Below, piece after piece: positions 43,538 to 52,312 of a stretch of 64,000 nt of DNA. The DNA is from Blastococcus sp. TF02A-35. GTDB taxonomy: Bacteria > Actinomycetota > Actinomycetes > Mycobacteriales > Geodermatophilaceae. Below the pieces are notes generated by a model. That model was not told where the DNA came from. It worked only from the letters and a program-made list of their open reading frames with translations, and did no database searches. The position numbers and the translations under genes were made by a program. The stretch spans positions 1 to 64,000 of the forward strand of contig NZ_SPQP01000012.1 in NCBI RefSeq assembly GCF_004571075.1, written 5' to 3'. Within the stretch, counting starts at the first letter, position 1; each line of letters starts with the position of its first letter.

Positions 43538-44116
43538 GTGCTCGACACCCGCCCGGCGCCCCACGCGTCCCGTGGCGCCCGACCCACCATCCGCCCCACC
43601 GGGCGGGAGCGGAGCTTCGCCGCCGACGAGCTGATCGTCTCCAAGACCGACCCCCGCGGCGTCATCACCTACGCGAACGACGTCTTCCTCCGGGTGAGCG
43701 GGTACGAGCTGGACGAGGTCCTCGGCCAGCCGCACAACCTCGTGCGGCACCCCGAGATGCCGCGCGCGGTGTTCAAGCTGCTGTGGGACACCCTGGCCGC
43801 GAAGCAGGAGATCTTCGCCTACATCAACAACCTGGCCTCCGACGGCGACCACTACTGGGTGCTGGCGCACGTCACGCCGTCCCAGGGCCCCGACGGCCGG
43901 GTCGTCGGCTACCACTCCAGCCGCCGCAAGCCGTCCGCGGCCGCCATCCGGCGCGTGCAGCCCGTCTACGCGCAGCTGCTCGCCGAGGAGCGCCGGCACT
44001 CCGGTGCCCGAGCCGCGGCCGAGGCCTCCTCGCGGCTGCTCGGCGACCTGCTCGCCGAGCAGCAGCAGAGCTACGAGGAGTTCATCTGGAGCATCATCAC
44101 CCGCGAGGAGCACTGA
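43538..44116 (+). CDS. PAS-domain sensor protein (Aer-like), no output domain
   Basis: The 192-residue protein has one PAS fold (about residues 30-130) with Aer/TlpA-like motifs: [39 protein letters not shown] and [11 protein letters not shown] helical tail of about 50 residues follows. Aer-type PAS domains bind FAD and report redox state. It has no membrane segment or methyl-accepting domain of its own. One base separates it from the chemoreceptor gene, so a split Aer with the two parts acting together is plausible. GTG 43538 has AGGGAG 7 bases upstream. Confidence 0.85.
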   Translation: MLDTRPAPHASRGARPTIRPTGRERSFAADELIVSKTDPRGVITYANDVFLRVSGYELDEVLGQPHNLVRHPEMPRAVFKLLWDTLAAKQEIFAYINNLASDGDHYWVLAHVTPSQGPDGRVVGYHSSRRKPSAAAIRRVQPVYAQLLAEERRHSGARAAAEASSRLLGDLLAEQQQSYEEFIWSIITREEH

Positions 44117-44117
44117 G

Positions 44118-45083
44118 ATGGGCATGCGGTCCCTGCGCGACGCCGGACGCCGCGGCGACGCCGAGGAGCTCGCCGTCTACCGCGACTTCGTGCGCCAGCT
44201 GACCAAGGCCTGCGAGGCGGCGTCCAAGGGCGACCTCGAGGTCCGCAGCCGGCTGACGCCGGCGGCCGAGAGCGTCCCCGAGCTGACGGCGCTGCACCAC
44301 GCGCTCAACCGGGTCCTGGACGTCAGCGACGCGTTCGTCCGGGAGTCCTCGGCCGCGCTCAGCTCGGCCGCCGAGGGCCGGTACCACCGCAAGCTGCTCA
44401 CGACCGGGCTGCTCGGCTCCTTCCGGCGCAGCGCCGTCGACATCAACGACGCCCGCTCCGCCATGCAGGCGACCGACGGGCGGGTCGCCGAGGCCCAGTC
44501 CAGCCGGCTGCGGATGGCCGACGAGTTCGAGTCCGTCGTGCTGTCGATGTCCGAGCAGGTGGCGACGGCGGCGACCGAGCTCAGCGCCTCGGCCTCCGGT
44601 CTCACCGCCGCGGCGTCGGCGGCCAGCAGCGAGGTGGTCGCCGCCCGGGACACCATCTCGATGCTCACCCGCTCCTCGACCGAGATCAAGGAGATCATCG
44701 CGCTCATCGACTCGGTGGCCGCGCAGACCCGGCTCCTGGCCCTCAACGCCACCATCGAGGCCGCGCGCGCCGGGGAGGCCGGCAAGGGCTTCGCCGTCGT
44801 GGCCTCCGAGGTCAAGGACCTGGCCGACCAGACCGGCCGGGCCACCGAGCGGGTCACCGCGCAGGTGGAGCAGATCCGGCAGGTGTCGGAGAACGTGGCC
44901 GGCGTGATGGGCAGCGTCGGCGGGACGGTCGACGAGATGAACGGCCTGGTGGACGGCATCGCCGCGGCCGTGGACGGGTCGGCGTCGCTGAACACCGGCC
45001 ACGACGACGTCACCGGCCTGTCGCAGATGGCGGAGAAGCTGCGGTCCGAGGCCATCGGCTTCCTCGCCGGCATGCGCCGCTGA
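44118..45083 (+). CDS. Soluble methyl-accepting chemotaxis-like protein
   Basis: A 321-residue protein without membrane helices or periplasmic domain. Residues about 15-120 form a helical region, and about 130-290 a short MCP signalling hairpin. The tip is close to the consensus ([23 protein letters not shown] is broken here only by Arg for Asn in QTN). It starts 1 base after the PAS gene stop. No chemotaxis kinase or CheW gene lies in the window, so it may use a distant array or a different partner. ATG 44118 has GAGGAG upstream. Confidence 0.88.
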   Translation: MGMRSLRDAGRRGDAEELAVYRDFVRQLTKACEAASKGDLEVRSRLTPAAESVPELTALHHALNRVLDVSDAFVRESSAALSSAAEGRYHRKLLTTGLLGSFRRSAVDINDARSAMQATDGRVAEAQSSRLRMADEFESVVLSMSEQVATAATELSASASGLTAAASAASSEVVAARDTISMLTRSSTEIKEIIALIDSVAAQTRLLALNATIEAARAGEAGKGFAVVASEVKDLADQTGRATERVTAQVEQIRQVSENVAGVMGSVGGTVDEMNGLVDGIAAAVDGSASLNTGHDDVTGLSQMAEKLRSEAIGFLAGMRR

Positions 45084-45135
45084 GCGGGGGCGGCTGCCGC
45101 GGGGGCGGGGCGACCAGGTAGTCTCGTCGCCGTTC

Positions 45136-45209
45136 GCGGGTGTAGTTCAATGGTAGAACATCAGCTTCCCAAGCTGACAGTGCGAGTTCGATTCTCGTCA
45201 CCCGCTCCA
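45136..45209 (+). tRNA. tRNA-Gly (anticodon CCC)
   Basis: A complete cloverleaf: acceptor GCGGGTG/CACCCGC, D arm GTTCAATGGTAGAAC, anticodon stem TCAGC/GCTGA with loop TTCCCAA, T arm GCGAG/CTCGT with TTCGATT, discriminator T and an encoded CCA. A TAGTCT hexamer (45119-45124) is a likely -10 just upstream. Confidence 0.97.
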
Positions 45210-45241
45210 CTCGCCGCCGGGGCACCGGCACGCGCGACCGC

Positions 45242-45454
45242 TCAGCGGTCCTCCCAGTCCCCGTCGTGGGTCAGCTCCTCGCCGGGGCGCACCGGCCAGG
45301 CCTCCAGCTCCGGCGCCCGCAGCACCGCCTCGACCAGCTCGGCGGGACCGCCGACCGACGTCTGGTCGACGTCCACCTCGGTCACCACCAGCCGGCCCCG
45401 GTCGGCCGGGGCGGGGGCCTTTGGTCCCTGGGACACGACCGGATGGCGCACCAC
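45242..45454 (-). CDS. Small hypothetical protein
   Basis: A 70-residue frame from ATG 45454 encodes a soluble acidic protein. It has a short strand-rich start (MVRHPVVSQG) and a helix with LVEAVLRAPELEAWPV, and it ends in EELTHDGDWEDR. No family is recognised. It fills the gap between the tRNA and the histidine kinase gene on the opposite strand. It reads like protein-coding sequence, but no strong ribosome site supports it. Confidence 0.5.
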   Translation of the reverse strand: MVRHPVVSQGPKAPAPADRGRLVVTEVDVDQTSVGGPAELVEAVLRAPELEAWPVRPGEELTHDGDWEDR

Positions 45455-45533
45455 GATGAGCTGACCGCTTCCGGAACCGCATCGGCACTCCTACGGTTCG
45501 GGCCGTGCCCCCGCCCGAGCTCCCGGACCGTCG

Positions 45534-47012
45534 GTGACCGACGGCCGCGCCACCCCGGCGGCCCCCGGGCCGTTGGAGGCCACGCTGCGCCGACTGGCCG
45601 AGGCCGCCGCCGAGCACCTGGGCGGCGACCACGTGGCCCTGACCGCGCGCTCGGCGGACGACGAGCCGGAGCGCTCCGTCACGCTGGGGGCGGCCGGGGC
45701 GGGTGCCCCTGCGCCGTCGCACGCGCTGGAGCTGCAGCTGCGTGCCGACGACGCCGTGCTCGCCGCCCTGCGCGTCGCCCGCGCCGCCGGCGCACCCGCC
45801 TTCACCCCGGCAGACCGCGCGCGGGGAGCGGCGTTCGCGGCCGGCGCCGCCCCGGCCGTCGAGAACGCCCTCCTGGTCGAGCACGCACGCCTCCGGCGCC
45901 GCTGGGCCCTGGCCGGCACCGAGATCGCCAGCGCCCTCCTCTCGGGCCGGCCCGCCGACCAGGTGCTGCGCGAGGCCGCCGCCCGGGTGGCCGAGCTCGC
46001 CGGCGCCGATGCCGTCGGGGTGCTGGTACCCGAGCCGGACGACGACACGACCCTGCGCATCACCGCGGCCGTGGGACCGACGGCCGCGGAGCTGGAGGGC
46101 GTCCGCCTGCCGCTGGGCGAGACGCGCCTGCACGCGGCGCACCGCTCCGGGGTGCCGCTGCTCATCGACGACGCCGCGACCCCACCGCCGGGGACCCGGC
46201 TCGACGAGGTGGTCGACGCGATCGCCCGCTGGTACGGCCCGGCGCTGTTCATCCCGCTCGGCGGCCCCGCGCCCCTCAGCACCCTGACCGTCATGCGGAT
46301 GCGGGGCCGGCCACCCTTCGACCGCCGGGTCCTCGACCTGGCGGCGGCGTTCGCCACACAGGCCACCGTGGCGATGGAGCTGGCCCGCAGCCAGGAGCGG
46401 GAGCGGCGCCTGCAGCTCCAGGCCGACCGGGACCGGATCGCCCGCGACCTGCACGACCACGTGGTGCAGCGGATCTTCGCCACCGCCCTGGCCCTCGACC
46501 GCGTGGGGCGGTCGCTGGAGGCCACCGCCCCGGAGGTGGCGGAGCGGATCGCCGAGCGCGTGGACGAGCTCGACGGCACCATCGCCCGCATCCGGGCGTC
46601 GATCTTCGAGCTGCACGGGGCGGAGGACGCCTCGCCGGACGCCGTCCGCCGGCGGCTCACCGAGATCGTGCGCTCGGTGACCGAGGGCCACGGGCTCCGC
46701 CCCGCACTCCGGGTGCACAACGAGGTCGAGGACCTGCCACCGGACCTCGTGCCCGACGTGGTGGCGGTGGTCCGCGAGCTGGTCACCAACGTGGTGCGGC
46801 ACGCGGCGGCCTCGCGCCTGACCGTGACGGTGGCGATCGCCGACGGCGTGCGGGTGGTGGTCACCGACGACGGCTGCGGGCTGCCGCCGGTGACGGTGCG
46901 CAGTGGGCTGGCCAACCTGGCCGACCGGGCGGAGCGGCGCGGCGGGCGGCTGGCGGTCTCCGCCGCCCCGTCGGGCACCGAGATCGAGTGGGCGGTCCCG
47001 CTCCCGCGGTGA
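45534..47012 (+). CDS. GAF-domain sensor histidine kinase (HisKA_3, DevS/NarX-like)
   Basis: A 492-residue cytoplasmic kinase. GAF-like sensory domains cover about residues 15-120 and 125-280. The dimerisation/phosphoacceptor helix has DRIARDLHDHVVQRIF (His307), and the HATPase_c domain has the N box RELVTNVVRHA and GCGLPP. There is no membrane segment, so it senses a cytoplasmic or diffusible cue. It converges with a NarL-type response regulator gene 10 bp away, its likely partner despite the opposite orientation. GTG 45534 is the first start. Confidence 0.92.
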   Translation: MTDGRATPAAPGPLEATLRRLAEAAAEHLGGDHVALTARSADDEPERSVTLGAAGAGAPAPSHALELQLRADDAVLAALRVARAAGAPAFTPADRARGAAFAAGAAPAVENALLVEHARLRRRWALAGTEIASALLSGRPADQVLREAAARVAELAGADAVGVLVPEPDDDTTLRITAAVGPTAAELEGVRLPLGETRLHAAHRSGVPLLIDDAATPPPGTRLDEVVDAIARWYGPALFIPLGGPAPLSTLTVMRMRGRPPFDRRVLDLAAAFATQATVAMELARSQERERRLQLQADRDRIARDLHDHVVQRIFATALALDRVGRSLEATAPEVAERIAERVDELDGTIARIRASIFELHGAEDASPDAVRRRLTEIVRSVTEGHGLRPALRVHNEVEDLPPDLVPDVVAVVRELVTNVVRHAAASRLTVTVAIADGVRVVVTDDGCGLPPVTVRSGLANLADRAERRGGRLAVSAAPSGTEIEWAVPLPR

Positions 47013-47022
47013 GCCGCCGCCC

Positions 47023-47697
47023 TCAGCGGAAGCCGCGCTGGTCGCGCAGCTCGGTGGCCAGGATCGCGGCCTGGGTGCGCCGCTCGAGGCCGAGCTTGGC
47101 GAGCAGGTGGCTGGTGTAGTTCTTCACGGTCTTCTCGGCCAGGCCCATGCGGTCGCCGATCTGCCGGTTGGTCAGGCCCTCGCCGATGAGCCGCAGCACG
47201 ATGCGCTCCTGGTCGGTGAGCCGGGCCAGCCGGTCGGTGCCCAGCCGCGCGGCCGGCGGCCGGAGCCCTTCCTGGGCCAGCGTCCCTCCGGCAGCGACCG
47301 TGCGCACCGCCGTCACCAGGGCCGGGCCGCGCACCTGCTTGAGCAGGAAGCCGGCCGCGCCGGCGCCGAAGGCCGCGTCGCGGGCGTCCTGCTCGCCGTA
47401 GCTGGTGAGCACCAGGCAGGGCAGCCCGGGCACCCGGGCACGCAGCTCCCGGCACAGCCCCGCGCCGTCGCCGTCCGGGAGGCGCATGTCCACGATCACC
47501 ACGTCCGGCCGCACGGCCGGCACGCGGGCCAGCGCCTCGGCGACCGTGCCGGCCTCACCGGCGACGGTGATGCCGGCGTCGTCCTCCAGGACCTCGGCCA
47601 CCCCGCGCCGCACCACCTCGTGGTCGTCGACCAGGAAGACGCGGATGCGGGTGGACGGCTGCACGACCCCTCCCACGCTCGATGTGATCTCGGCCAC
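47023..47697 (-). CDS. NarL/DevR-type response regulator
   Basis: A 224-residue two-domain regulator: receiver (about 17-135) with acidic pair DD24-25, phospho-acceptor Asp70 (VIVDMRLPD) and the conserved Lys in LLKQ. A LuxR-type helix-turn-helix follows (about 155-215, GLTNRQIGDRMGLAEKTVKNYTSHLLAKL split by turns). It is transcribed toward the GAF histidine kinase gene, an unusual convergent pairing. DNA targets are not evident here. Confidence 0.93.
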   Translation of the reverse strand: MAEITSSVGGVVQPSTRIRVFLVDDHEVVRRGVAEVLEDDAGITVAGEAGTVAEALARVPAVRPDVVIVDMRLPDGDGAGLCRELRARVPGLPCLVLTSYGEQDARDAAFGAGAAGFLLKQVRGPALVTAVRTVAAGGTLAQEGLRPPAARLGTDRLARLTDQERIVLRLIGEGLTNRQIGDRMGLAEKTVKNYTSHLLAKLGLERRTQAAILATELRDQRGFR

Positions 47698-47733
47698 AGA
47701 GCAGCGTAGGGCCCGCGCCCCCGTCCCGGCAGG

Positions 47734-48762
47734 TCAGGCGGGCAGGAGCAGCGCCGCGTAGAGGGTCAGTCCGGGGCCGAAGGCCATGGCGACGATCGGC
47801 CCGTCGACGTCGGCCAGCTCCTGCAGGACCAGCAGCACGGTGGCCGAGGAGCAGTTGCCGTGCTCGGACAGGACCCGCCGGGACGCCGCGACCTGCTCCT
47901 CGCGCAGCCCCAGCTCGTCGCGGACGACGTCGATGATCCGCGGGCCACCGGGGTGCACCGCCCAGCCCGCCACGTCCTCCGGCCGGAGCCCGGCGCCGGC
48001 GAGCAGCTCGTCCACGACGTCGCCCACGTGCCGGGAGAGCACGTCGGGCACCTTCGGGGAGAGCCCCATCCGGAAGCCGAGGTCGGTCACGTCCCAGGTC
48101 ATGTGGTCGGCGGTCGAGGCGTCGGTGCGGGCCACGACCCCGGCGAGGCGGTGGCCGCGGCCGGCCCCCGGCTCGACGACGACGGCGGCCGCGGCGTCGG
48201 AGAAGAGCGCGTGCGCCACCACCTGCTCGAGGTCCCGCTGGGCCGGCTGCACGTGCAGGCTGGTCAGCTCGCAGCAGAGCAGCACCGCCGGGCGGGAGCG
48301 CGCGGTGACGAAGTCGCCGACGGCGGCCAGCCCCGGGATCGCGGCGTAGCAGCCCATGTGGCCCACCAGCAGCCGCTGCAGGCCTGCCGGCATGCCCAGG
48401 TCGCTTGCCAGCCGGATGTCCAGGCCGGGCGTCGCGTACCCGGTGCAGGTGGCGACGGCGAACAGGCCGACCTCACCGGGGGCCAGCCCGGCGGCGTCCA
48501 GCGCCCCGGCGACCGCCTGCTTCCCCAGGGGCAGCGCCTCCTGGATGTAGCGGGCCATGCGCGCCCCGGTGCCCCACCCGCTGAGGTCCTCGTCCATCGG
48601 GTTGGCCACGGCGTGCCGACGGCGGACGCCGGCGCCCATGAAGATGCGCTCTGCGGCGCGGACGCCCTCGTAGTGCCGGGCGAAGAACCCGTCCCACGCG
48701 GCCCGCTGGTCCAGCGTGGTCGGCAGCGCCGACCCCGCGCCGGTGACGACGGCCGCGGTCAC
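47734..48762 (-). CDS. Type III polyketide synthase (chalcone synthase-like)
   Basis: A 342-residue homodimeric ketosynthase-type enzyme that condenses malonyl-CoA on an acyl-CoA starter without an ACP. The triad is intact: Cys138 (GHMGCYAAIPGL), His270 (WAVHPGGPRI) and Asn303 (EHGNCSS). The C terminus has AFGPGLTLYAALL. The start is GTG 48762, with GGAG a few bases upstream; GTG 48783 is an alternative. It follows a methyltransferase gene by about 70 bp, and the two could make a methylated pyrone or resorcinol. The product cannot be predicted. Confidence 0.92.
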   Translation of the reverse strand: MTAAVVTGAGSALPTTLDQRAAWDGFFARHYEGVRAAERIFMGAGVRRRHAVANPMDEDLSGWGTGARMARYIQEALPLGKQAVAGALDAAGLAPGEVGLFAVATCTGYATPGLDIRLASDLGMPAGLQRLLVGHMGCYAAIPGLAAVGDFVTARSRPAVLLCCELTSLHVQPAQRDLEQVVAHALFSDAAAAVVVEPGAGRGHRLAGVVARTDASTADHMTWDVTDLGFRMGLSPKVPDVLSRHVGDVVDELLAGAGLRPEDVAGWAVHPGGPRIIDVVRDELGLREEQVAASRRVLSEHGNCSSATVLLVLQELADVDGPIVAMAFGPGLTLYAALLLPA

Positions 48763-48835
48763 GCTCGCCGCTCCGCGGCGCACCTGCTGGGGATCATGCT
48801 CACGACGGTACGTGCGCCCCGGGACCGACGCTCCT

Positions 48836-49543
48836 TCACCGCTTGCGCCCGTAGCCGGCGAAGACGACCGCGGTCGAGCGCACGGGCTTCATGCGCACCA
48901 CGTCCCGACGGCGCGACAGCCAGGCCACCAGGTCGCGCACCGACGGCCGGAGGCCGACCAGCCGCAGGTCCAGCCCCAAGCGTTCGGCCGCCGACAGCAG
49001 CCGCGCGCGGTCGACGAACAGCGCCGGGTCGTGGATGCCGCGCGGCGGGCCGCCGGGCAGGCGCTCGGCGACCGTGACCATGAGGAAGCGGCCGACCCGG
49101 GTGTCGGCGAGGGCGTCGACGACCAGCGTCCCGCCCGGACGGAGCAGCCGCGCGCACTCCGCGAGCACGGCGACGTCGTCCGCCACGTGCTCGAGCACCT
49201 CACCGGCGACGACGACGTCGGCGCAGCCGTCGGCCAGCGGCACGGCGAGCACCGACCCCTGCACCGGCAGGACACCGTGCCCGCCGGCCACGCGGAGGCC
49301 CGCCTCGCCCAGGTCGACGCCGACGTGCCGGTAGCCCAGCCGGGCGACGTGCGGCGCCATGAGCCCGCCCCCGCAGGCCAGGTCCACCAGGAGCGCGCCG
49401 GGGGTGGCCGCCTGCGGGATGTGCTCGGCACGGGAGGCCGCCAGCCAGTGCAGGGCGGCGAACCCGCCCGAGGGCTGCCACCACTGGTCGGCCAGGTCGT
49501 CGTACTGCGCCGGGTCGTTGCGCGGCCGGGTGGTGCTTCGCAC
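48836..49543 (-). CDS. Class I SAM-dependent methyltransferase (UbiG-like)
   Basis: The 235-residue enzyme has the SAM-binding motifs LLVDLACGGGLMAPHVARLG (motif I, residues about 50-70), VGVDLGEAGL (motif II), DVVVAGEVLEHV (motif III/IV) and RLLRPGGTLVV. An N-terminal DPAQYDDLADQWWQPSGGF segment resembles UbiG-type O-methyltransferases. The gene starts 6 bp after the DUF3140 stop and precedes the type III polyketide synthase. A tailoring role for that product is likely but unproven. Confidence 0.88.
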   Translation of the reverse strand: MRSTTRPRNDPAQYDDLADQWWQPSGGFAALHWLAASRAEHIPQAATPGALLVDLACGGGLMAPHVARLGYRHVGVDLGEAGLRVAGGHGVLPVQGSVLAVPLADGCADVVVAGEVLEHVADDVAVLAECARLLRPGGTLVVDALADTRVGRFLMVTVAERLPGGPPRGIHDPALFVDRARLLSAAERLGLDLRLVGLRPSVRDLVAWLSRRRDVVRMKPVRSTAVVFAGYGRKR

Positions 49544-49549
49544 GCAGGG

Positions 49550-49894
49550 CTAGCCCTTCTTCAGCGGGTCGTGGCCCCAGTTCATCAGGGAGTAGCGCCA
49601 CCTGGAGGTCTCGACGTCCTCCCCCTTCGGCTCCTGGGCCAGGTGGCGCTGGACGTAGCCGTGCACCTTGCGCATGTGCGCGAGGTCGTCGTCGGTCAGG
49701 TCGTCCTTCCTGGTGCGGAGCAGCTCGACGATGCGCCGTCCCGAGGCGTGGCCGGTCGACTCGCCGCCGTCGTCGCCCTTCTGGCCGACGGCCTGGGACT
49801 CCTCGCCGGCGAGCCACCTCTCCAGCTCGCCGGCGGTCATGTTCACCGCCTCGCCGAACTGGCGCCTGGTCTCGTCGGGGTCCTCGCCGGCCAT
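49550..49894 (-). CDS. DUF3140 family protein
   Basis: A 114-residue soluble protein with the DUF3140 pattern: FGEAVNMTAGELERWLAGEES, a GHASGRRIVELLRTRKDDLT block, and the C-terminal YVQRHLAQEP with WRYSLMNWGHDPLKK. Function is unknown. Relatives are frequent in soil actinobacteria and halotolerant bacteria. GGAGG lies 4 bases before ATG 49894. It heads the DUF3140, methyltransferase and type III PKS gene string. Confidence 0.9.
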   Translation of the reverse strand: MAGEDPDETRRQFGEAVNMTAGELERWLAGEESQAVGQKGDDGGESTGHASGRRIVELLRTRKDDLTDDDLAHMRKVHGYVQRHLAQEPKGEDVETSRWRYSLMNWGHDPLKKG

Positions 49895-50035
49895 CGGTCC
49901 TCCGCTCACGTCGTCCACCCCCGGTACCTCGCGACCCGCTCCCGGAAACCGCCGGTCACCTGCGCCGACCGGCGGTTCACCGCCGGGAGGACCGGGCACA
50001 GGCCTGCCGACCCGTACCGACGAGGAGGAGCCGAC

Positions 50036-50191
50036 ATGAGCGAGTCCCACCGCACTCCCCGCAGCGCCGAGCGCGCCGAGGGCGACCCCGCCGGCGAGGA
50101 GAGCGGCAGCGGCCGCACCCCGCACCCGGAGGAGCCGGCCGAGGGCCGCTCCGACGCCGCCGGCGACGGCGCGGACACGCCGGACGCCTGA
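50036..50191 (+). CDS. Tiny disordered acidic protein
   Basis: A 51-residue product rich in Glu, Gly, Ser, Asp and Pro with no hydrophobic core (starts MSESHRTPRSAERAEGD). A very strong ribosome site (GAGGAGGAG, 5 bases before ATG 50036) indicates real translation. The gene is divergent from DUF3140. It resembles other tiny proteins in 50.0-54.8 kb in composition. Function is unknown. Confidence 0.65.
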   Translation: MSESHRTPRSAERAEGDPAGEESGSGRTPHPEEPAEGRSDAAGDGADTPDA

Positions 50192-50317
50192 ACCATCCGC
50201 GGACGACGCTCACCGCCGCGCGTGCCCGGCGGCGGTGAGCAGCGTCTCTGCCCCGATAGGGGGCACTTCGCCGGCGGGGCGGTTTCCTCGAGTCACCCCC
50301 CGGGCACGCTGCGGCAC

Positions 50318-50449
50318 ATGGAGCAGACCACGAACCAGCCCCGCACCGAGGAGTCGACCGGGACCTCCACCGAGGAGCCCCGCGCCGAGGCCGCCGCGCG
50401 CGCCGTCGCCCGGATGCTCGCCAACCCGCGCCGCACGCGCCGCACCTGA
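50318..50449 (+). CDS. Tiny hydrophilic protein, uncertain
   Basis: A 43-residue frame (MEQTTNQPRTEESTGTST) with a short Ala-rich helix (AEAAARAVARMLANP) and a basic end. No good ribosome site is seen, so the support is only codon use and position among similar mini-proteins. It may be spurious. Confidence 0.35.
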   Translation: MEQTTNQPRTEESTGTSTEEPRAEAAARAVARMLANPRRTRRT

Positions 50450-50600
50450 CCGGTCCGGCCCCGCAGGACCGGCGCTCTCGTCGCGCTGGGTGACCACACC
50501 GACCACATCGATCCCCGGCGTCCCGTTCAGCCCGGGCGCCTCTCGTCACCCAGAGCAACCACCCCGGCGTGCCGCGAACTGCTCCGTCACGTACCGGTGC

Positions 50601-51239
50601 ATGCTCGCTGACGTGACCGCCGTACTCCCCCGCGCCGCCGCCGACGACACCACGGCACCGGTCCGCCGCAGCCGAGCAGAGCGTCAGGAGATCGTGCTCG
50701 ACACCGCCGAGCGCCTGTTCTCCAGCCGCAGCTCGCGCAGCGTCGGCATGGACGAGCTGGTCCGGGAGACCGGGCTGGGGAAGATGACGGTCTACCGGCT
50801 CTTCAAGAGCAAGGACGACCTCGTCGGCGCCTACCTCTCGCGGAAGGCGGCCACCGTCCTGGCCTTCATCGACGCCGAGCTGGCCCGCCTGGAGGGCGAC
50901 CCGCGCGCGGCGCTGCTGTCGGTCGTCGACGCCGTCGAGCGCGACGTGACGCGCACCGGCTTCCGCGGCTGCCCGTTCAACAACGTCAGCAGCGAGTACG
51001 ACGACCCGCAGCACCCCGCCCGCAGCGCCGCCGCGGACTACAAGTTCGAGCTCTACGGCCGCCTCGAGCGGCTGGCCGAGGAGGTCGTGCCCGGTGGTGG
51101 CGAGGACCTCGCGGCCCAGCTGCACCTGATCATCGACGGCATGTACCTCTCCGGCGGGCTGCTCGGCCCCGACGGGCCGGCCGCCCACGGCCGCCAGCTG
51201 GCCGAGAAGCTGATCGACGCGGCGGTCGCCCGCGCCTGA
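50601..51239 (+). CDS. TetR family transcriptional regulator
   Basis: A 212-residue regulator with an N-terminal helix-turn-helix (about residues 30-75: VGMDELVRETGLGKMTVYRLFKSKDDLV, split by the turn). The C-terminal ligand domain contains RGCPFNNVSSEY, a Cys-Pro-Phe motif common in TetR proteins of the YxaF/LmrA-like group. ATG 50601 or GTG 50613 could start it. No palindrome is obvious in its own upstream region, and whether it controls the acyl-CoA dehydrogenase downstream cannot be told from sequence. Confidence 0.9.
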   Translation: MLADVTAVLPRAAADDTTAPVRRSRAERQEIVLDTAERLFSSRSSRSVGMDELVRETGLGKMTVYRLFKSKDDLVGAYLSRKAATVLAFIDAELARLEGDPRAALLSVVDAVERDVTRTGFRGCPFNNVSSEYDDPQHPARSAAADYKFELYGRLERLAEEVVPGGGEDLAAQLHLIIDGMYLSGGLLGPDGPAAHGRQLAEKLIDAAVARA

Positions 51240-51276
51240 GCGGGCGCCCCGCCCGGCCGCCCCGCAGGATGGTCCG

Positions 51277-51702
51277 GTGACCAGCGACCGCACCCGCCCC
51301 GACCTCGACGACACGACCGTCGAGGCGCTGGGCAAGCTCTCCGAGGCCCTGGAGACCGTCGACCAGGCCCGGGGCTTCCTGTACGCGTTCCACCAGCTCA
51401 CCGGCAAGGCCGACCGCCTGCTGCAGGAGTCGGTGGAGCTGTTCGAGGAGGCAGGGGCGACCGAGCTCGCCGCCGACCTGGACCGGGACCTGGTGGGGCG
51501 CAACGTGATCGCCGACCGCTGGACCTTCCAGATCGTCGAGGACTTCGACGAGAGCTACTGGGGCACCTTCCGCCGCTACGACGCCCGTGCGCGCGACGAG
51601 CTGGCCGGCGGTGACCGGCACGTCTACGAGGCGCGGATGAAGCAGCGCGAGCGGACGAAGGGCCACCCCCACCACGAGGCGGGCCCCGCCCTCTCCGGCT
51701 GA
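51277..51702 (+). CDS. Conserved hypothetical protein
   Basis: A 141-residue soluble, charged, helical protein. Visible features are a helix with VEALGKLSEALETVDQARGFL, a FHQLTGKADRLL segment, and a WTFQIVEDFDESYWGTFRRYD block, followed by a His-rich tail (GHPHHE). Similar proteins occur in Geodermatophilaceae and relatives, but I know of no function. GTG 51277 starts it 37 bp after the tetR gene, so cotranscription is possible. Confidence 0.7.
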   Translation: MTSDRTRPDLDDTTVEALGKLSEALETVDQARGFLYAFHQLTGKADRLLQESVELFEEAGATELAADLDRDLVGRNVIADRWTFQIVEDFDESYWGTFRRYDARARDELAGGDRHVYEARMKQRERTKGHPHHEAGPALSG

Positions 51703-51744
51703 CCGCGCGGTTTCCGTCGGCCCGGCACCGGGAAGACCCAGGTC

Positions 51745-51915
51745 ATGACCATGCCTGACGGGAACAACCGCGGCTCCGACCGCGAGGCGAAGCCGCTGGG
51801 CGCCGAGAAGGCGCCGGGCGAGGACCGCGACTCGCTGGGCGCCACCGAAGGCCCCGCCGACGGGATCGCCGGCACCGCCTACCCGCCGGCCGGCACGGAG
51901 CCGGACGCCCGATGA
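51745..51915 (+). CDS. Tiny disordered acidic protein upstream of the LapA-domain gene
   Basis: A 56-residue product (MTMPDGNNRGSDREAKPLGA) rich in Gly, Asp, Glu, Ala and Pro with no hydrophobic segment. Its stop overlaps the next start codon (ATGA), so it is translationally coupled to the LapA-domain gene, which supports its reality. ATG 51745 or ATG 51751 could be the start. Function is unknown. Confidence 0.65.
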   Translation: MTMPDGNNRGSDREAKPLGAEKAPGEDRDSLGATEGPADGIAGTAYPPAGTEPDAR

Positions 51916-52286
51916 GCGCGCCGACCCCGCCGCCGTCCCGCGACCCGCTGAGCGTCGGCCTGGGCTCCCCCGGGGAGACCGGGCCGACGACGGCCACCCC
52001 CGGTGCCACCCCGCCGGCCACCGGCCCCCGCAGCACGCCCGCGCCCACCCGGGAGCGCCACACCGGCCGCGCCATCGGCCGGTCGCTGGCCCTGGCGCTG
52101 CTGATCTTCGTCACCGTCGTCCTGGTGCTGTTCGTCGTCTTCAACGACCAGACGGTGCCCATCAGCCTGGTGTTCGGTGACGTCGAGGCACCCCTGGTGC
52201 TCGCGCTGCTCGTCGCGGCGGCGCTGGGTGGCCTGCTGGTCTGGCTGGCCGGCCTCGTGCGACGGGCCCGCCGCCGCAACCGCTGA
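51912..52286 (+). CDS. LapA-domain membrane protein (DUF1049-like)
   Basis: A 124-residue protein. Residues 1-55 are a disordered Pro/Thr-rich region, and 56-120 hold two membrane helices with the LapA signature FNDQTVPISLVFGDVEAPLV and a basic tail. LapA-domain proteins help lipopolysaccharide assembly in proteobacteria; in actinobacteria their role is unknown. It overlaps the tiny upstream gene. A strong hairpin 27 bp after its stop ends the unit. Confidence 0.85.
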   Translation: MSAPTPPPSRDPLSVGLGSPGETGPTTATPGATPPATGPRSTPAPTRERHTGRAIGRSLALALLIFVTVVLVLFVVFNDQTVPISLVFGDVEAPLVLALLVAAALGGLLVWLAGLVRRARRRNR

Positions 52287-52312
52287 CGTCCGGGGCCGGC
52301 AGGCCCCCGGAG

